Source: Candidatus Gastranaerophilales bacterium (GTDB lineage: Bacteria > Cyanobacteriota > Vampirovibrionia > Gastranaerophilales > Gastranaerophilaceae). From it: a DNA stretch of 7,246 bases. The stretch's first letter is position 1, and each line of letters begins with the position of its first letter. The translations under genes and the position numbers were made by a program. Below the pieces are notes generated by a model. That model was not told the DNA's origin. It did not search any database and worked only from the letters and a program-made list of their open reading frames with translations. Of the stretch, positions 6,512 to 7,246 are shown piece by piece. The DNA is taken from contig CAJUPC010000046.1 in the NCBI GenBank assembly GCA_910588555.1, forward strand, positions 1 through 7,246, read 5' to 3'.

Positions 6512-7159
6512 TTAAATTTCAATCTTAATAGGTTCTTTCGTAGGGATTAAATCCCAATCTTCGCCATCACAACCAATCCTATGTATAAAATCTTCATCTG
6601 CAGGACAAATATTTCCACAATGCAAACACACAATATTATTGCCTTTATCTTCTTTCGATAAAATATATTCTCGCTGTTGTTTCAGCTGCTTTTTATATTC
6701 CCTACGCTCTCTTTGTCCTTGTTTTTTAATTAAATTAGGCAAGTCTGCATTTCTTTGGAATGTCAATTCCCAACCATGTTTTTTTAAATGTGGAATTGAA
6801 TAAACAGGAAACCACGAAAACGAGTATTTATCTAAAGTGCTTAGCCATTCTAGTTTAAAACCTGTGTTACAATCAAAACCATAATTAATTTCATAATCTT
6901 GTATAGCTTCATTAAGTTCTACAACAGAGATTTTATCCTGATTATCAAATAAAAATTTTGCAAGCTCCAATTCTTGTTCTTTAGCATTGATTAAATCTGA
7001 CCATTTATTGAACCCTACTAGTAAAGCAATGATATGTTGAGCATTTCCTAACTTAAAATCAGCTTCATCACAATAGTAATCGGCAAAAACACTTCTAAGA
7101 TTACCAAAATCGCCAAAAATTGCTTCGACATCAAAATACTTAGGCTTGTACCTAAACAT
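6512..7159 (-). CDS. Uncharacterised protein with GF--W--L helical segment and C-terminal Cys cluster
   Basis: 215 residues from an ATG at 7159, with GGAGAG (7166-7171) six bases upstream. The frame nevertheless stays open for 15 more codons to the adapter junction at 7204, so the true start may be lost. Residues about 33-73 (KLGNAQHIIALLVGFNKWSDL then ELELAKFLFDNQ) resemble helical segments of glyoxalase-related or phage-type conserved proteins; this is recalled similarity, not tested. Residues 145-170 form a charged, Gln/Arg/Lys-rich helix. The C-terminus has CLHCGNIC (178-185) and C197, a possible zinc site. It has no signal peptide or membrane span, so it is probably cytoplasmic. Sitting beyond a tRNA gene and ending at its own terminator, it could be accessory or island cargo. 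The function is not recognised. Confidence 0.75.
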   Translation of the reverse strand: MFRYKPKYFDVEAIFGDFGNLRSVFADYYCDEADFKLGNAQHIIALLVGFNKWSDLINAKEQELELAKFLFDNQDKISVVELNEAIQDYEINYGFDCNTGFKLEWLSTLDKYSFSWFPVYSIPHLKKHGWELTFQRNADLPNLIKKQGQRERREYKKQLKQQREYILSKEDKGNNIVCLHCGNICPADEDFIHRIGCDGEDWDLIPTKEPIKIEI

Positions 7160-7204
7160 TTCAAACTCTCCATCTTGATAGATTTCTTGAGTTTTGTAGT
7201 CTCT

Positions 7205-7246
7205 AGATCGGAAGAGCGTCGTGTAGGGAAAGAGTGTAGATCTCGG
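7205..7246. other. Illumina TruSeq adapter sequence (not genomic)
   Basis: The final 42 bases begin AGATCGGAAGAGCGTCGTG and continue as the reverse complement of the Illumina universal adapter through to the window end. Genomic sequence therefore stops at 7204. Any reading frame crossing this point is artificial. Confidence 0.97.

Overview
This is an AT-rich bacterial window with small intergenic gaps. The best taxonomic clue is the pilin-like gene at 5281-6017. Its FTLAEVLITL start and its D-NG-K-GPN--G-D-F block recall the pseudopilins of gut Vampirovibrionia/Melainabacteria (Gastranaerophilales). That placement is inference at moderate confidence. The window looks like a metagenomic contig end: its last 42 bases are Illumina adapter, not genome.

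Left part (1-5284, + strand): two tandem, overlapping WYL-type transcriptional regulators (the first lacks its 5' end) are followed after 51 bases by a complete replicative DNA polymerase III alpha subunit gene, dnaE. The regulator pair resembles PafB/PafC-type arrangements. Its position directly upstream of dnaE suggests, but does not prove, a link between a DNA-state sensor and replication or repair.

Middle (5281-6240): a type IV pilin-like gene on the - strand runs tail-to-tail into dnaE, and the two stop codons share a TTAA. It has a clear promoter, a strong Shine-Dalgarno site and an ATG at 6017. A run of 13 G (coding strand) between this ATG and the pilin domain puts the domain out of frame. 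With 11 or 14 G it would be in frame. This is the most interesting signal here: either a slipped-strand phase switch or a homopolymer assembly error. The DNA between the G run and the pilin domain is unusually GC-rich and carries an imperfect direct repeat. Divergent from the pilin gene is a tRNA-Gly(GCC) gene with its own promoter, encoded CCA and a rho-independent terminator.

Right part (6241-7246): about 225 bases without a convincing gene hold short repeats, an inverted repeat and fragments resembling a zinc ribbon. Next come a strong terminator and a - strand gene for an uncharacterised protein with a GF--W--L helical segment and a C-terminal Cys cluster. Its frame stays open to the adapter junction, so its 5' end may be missing.
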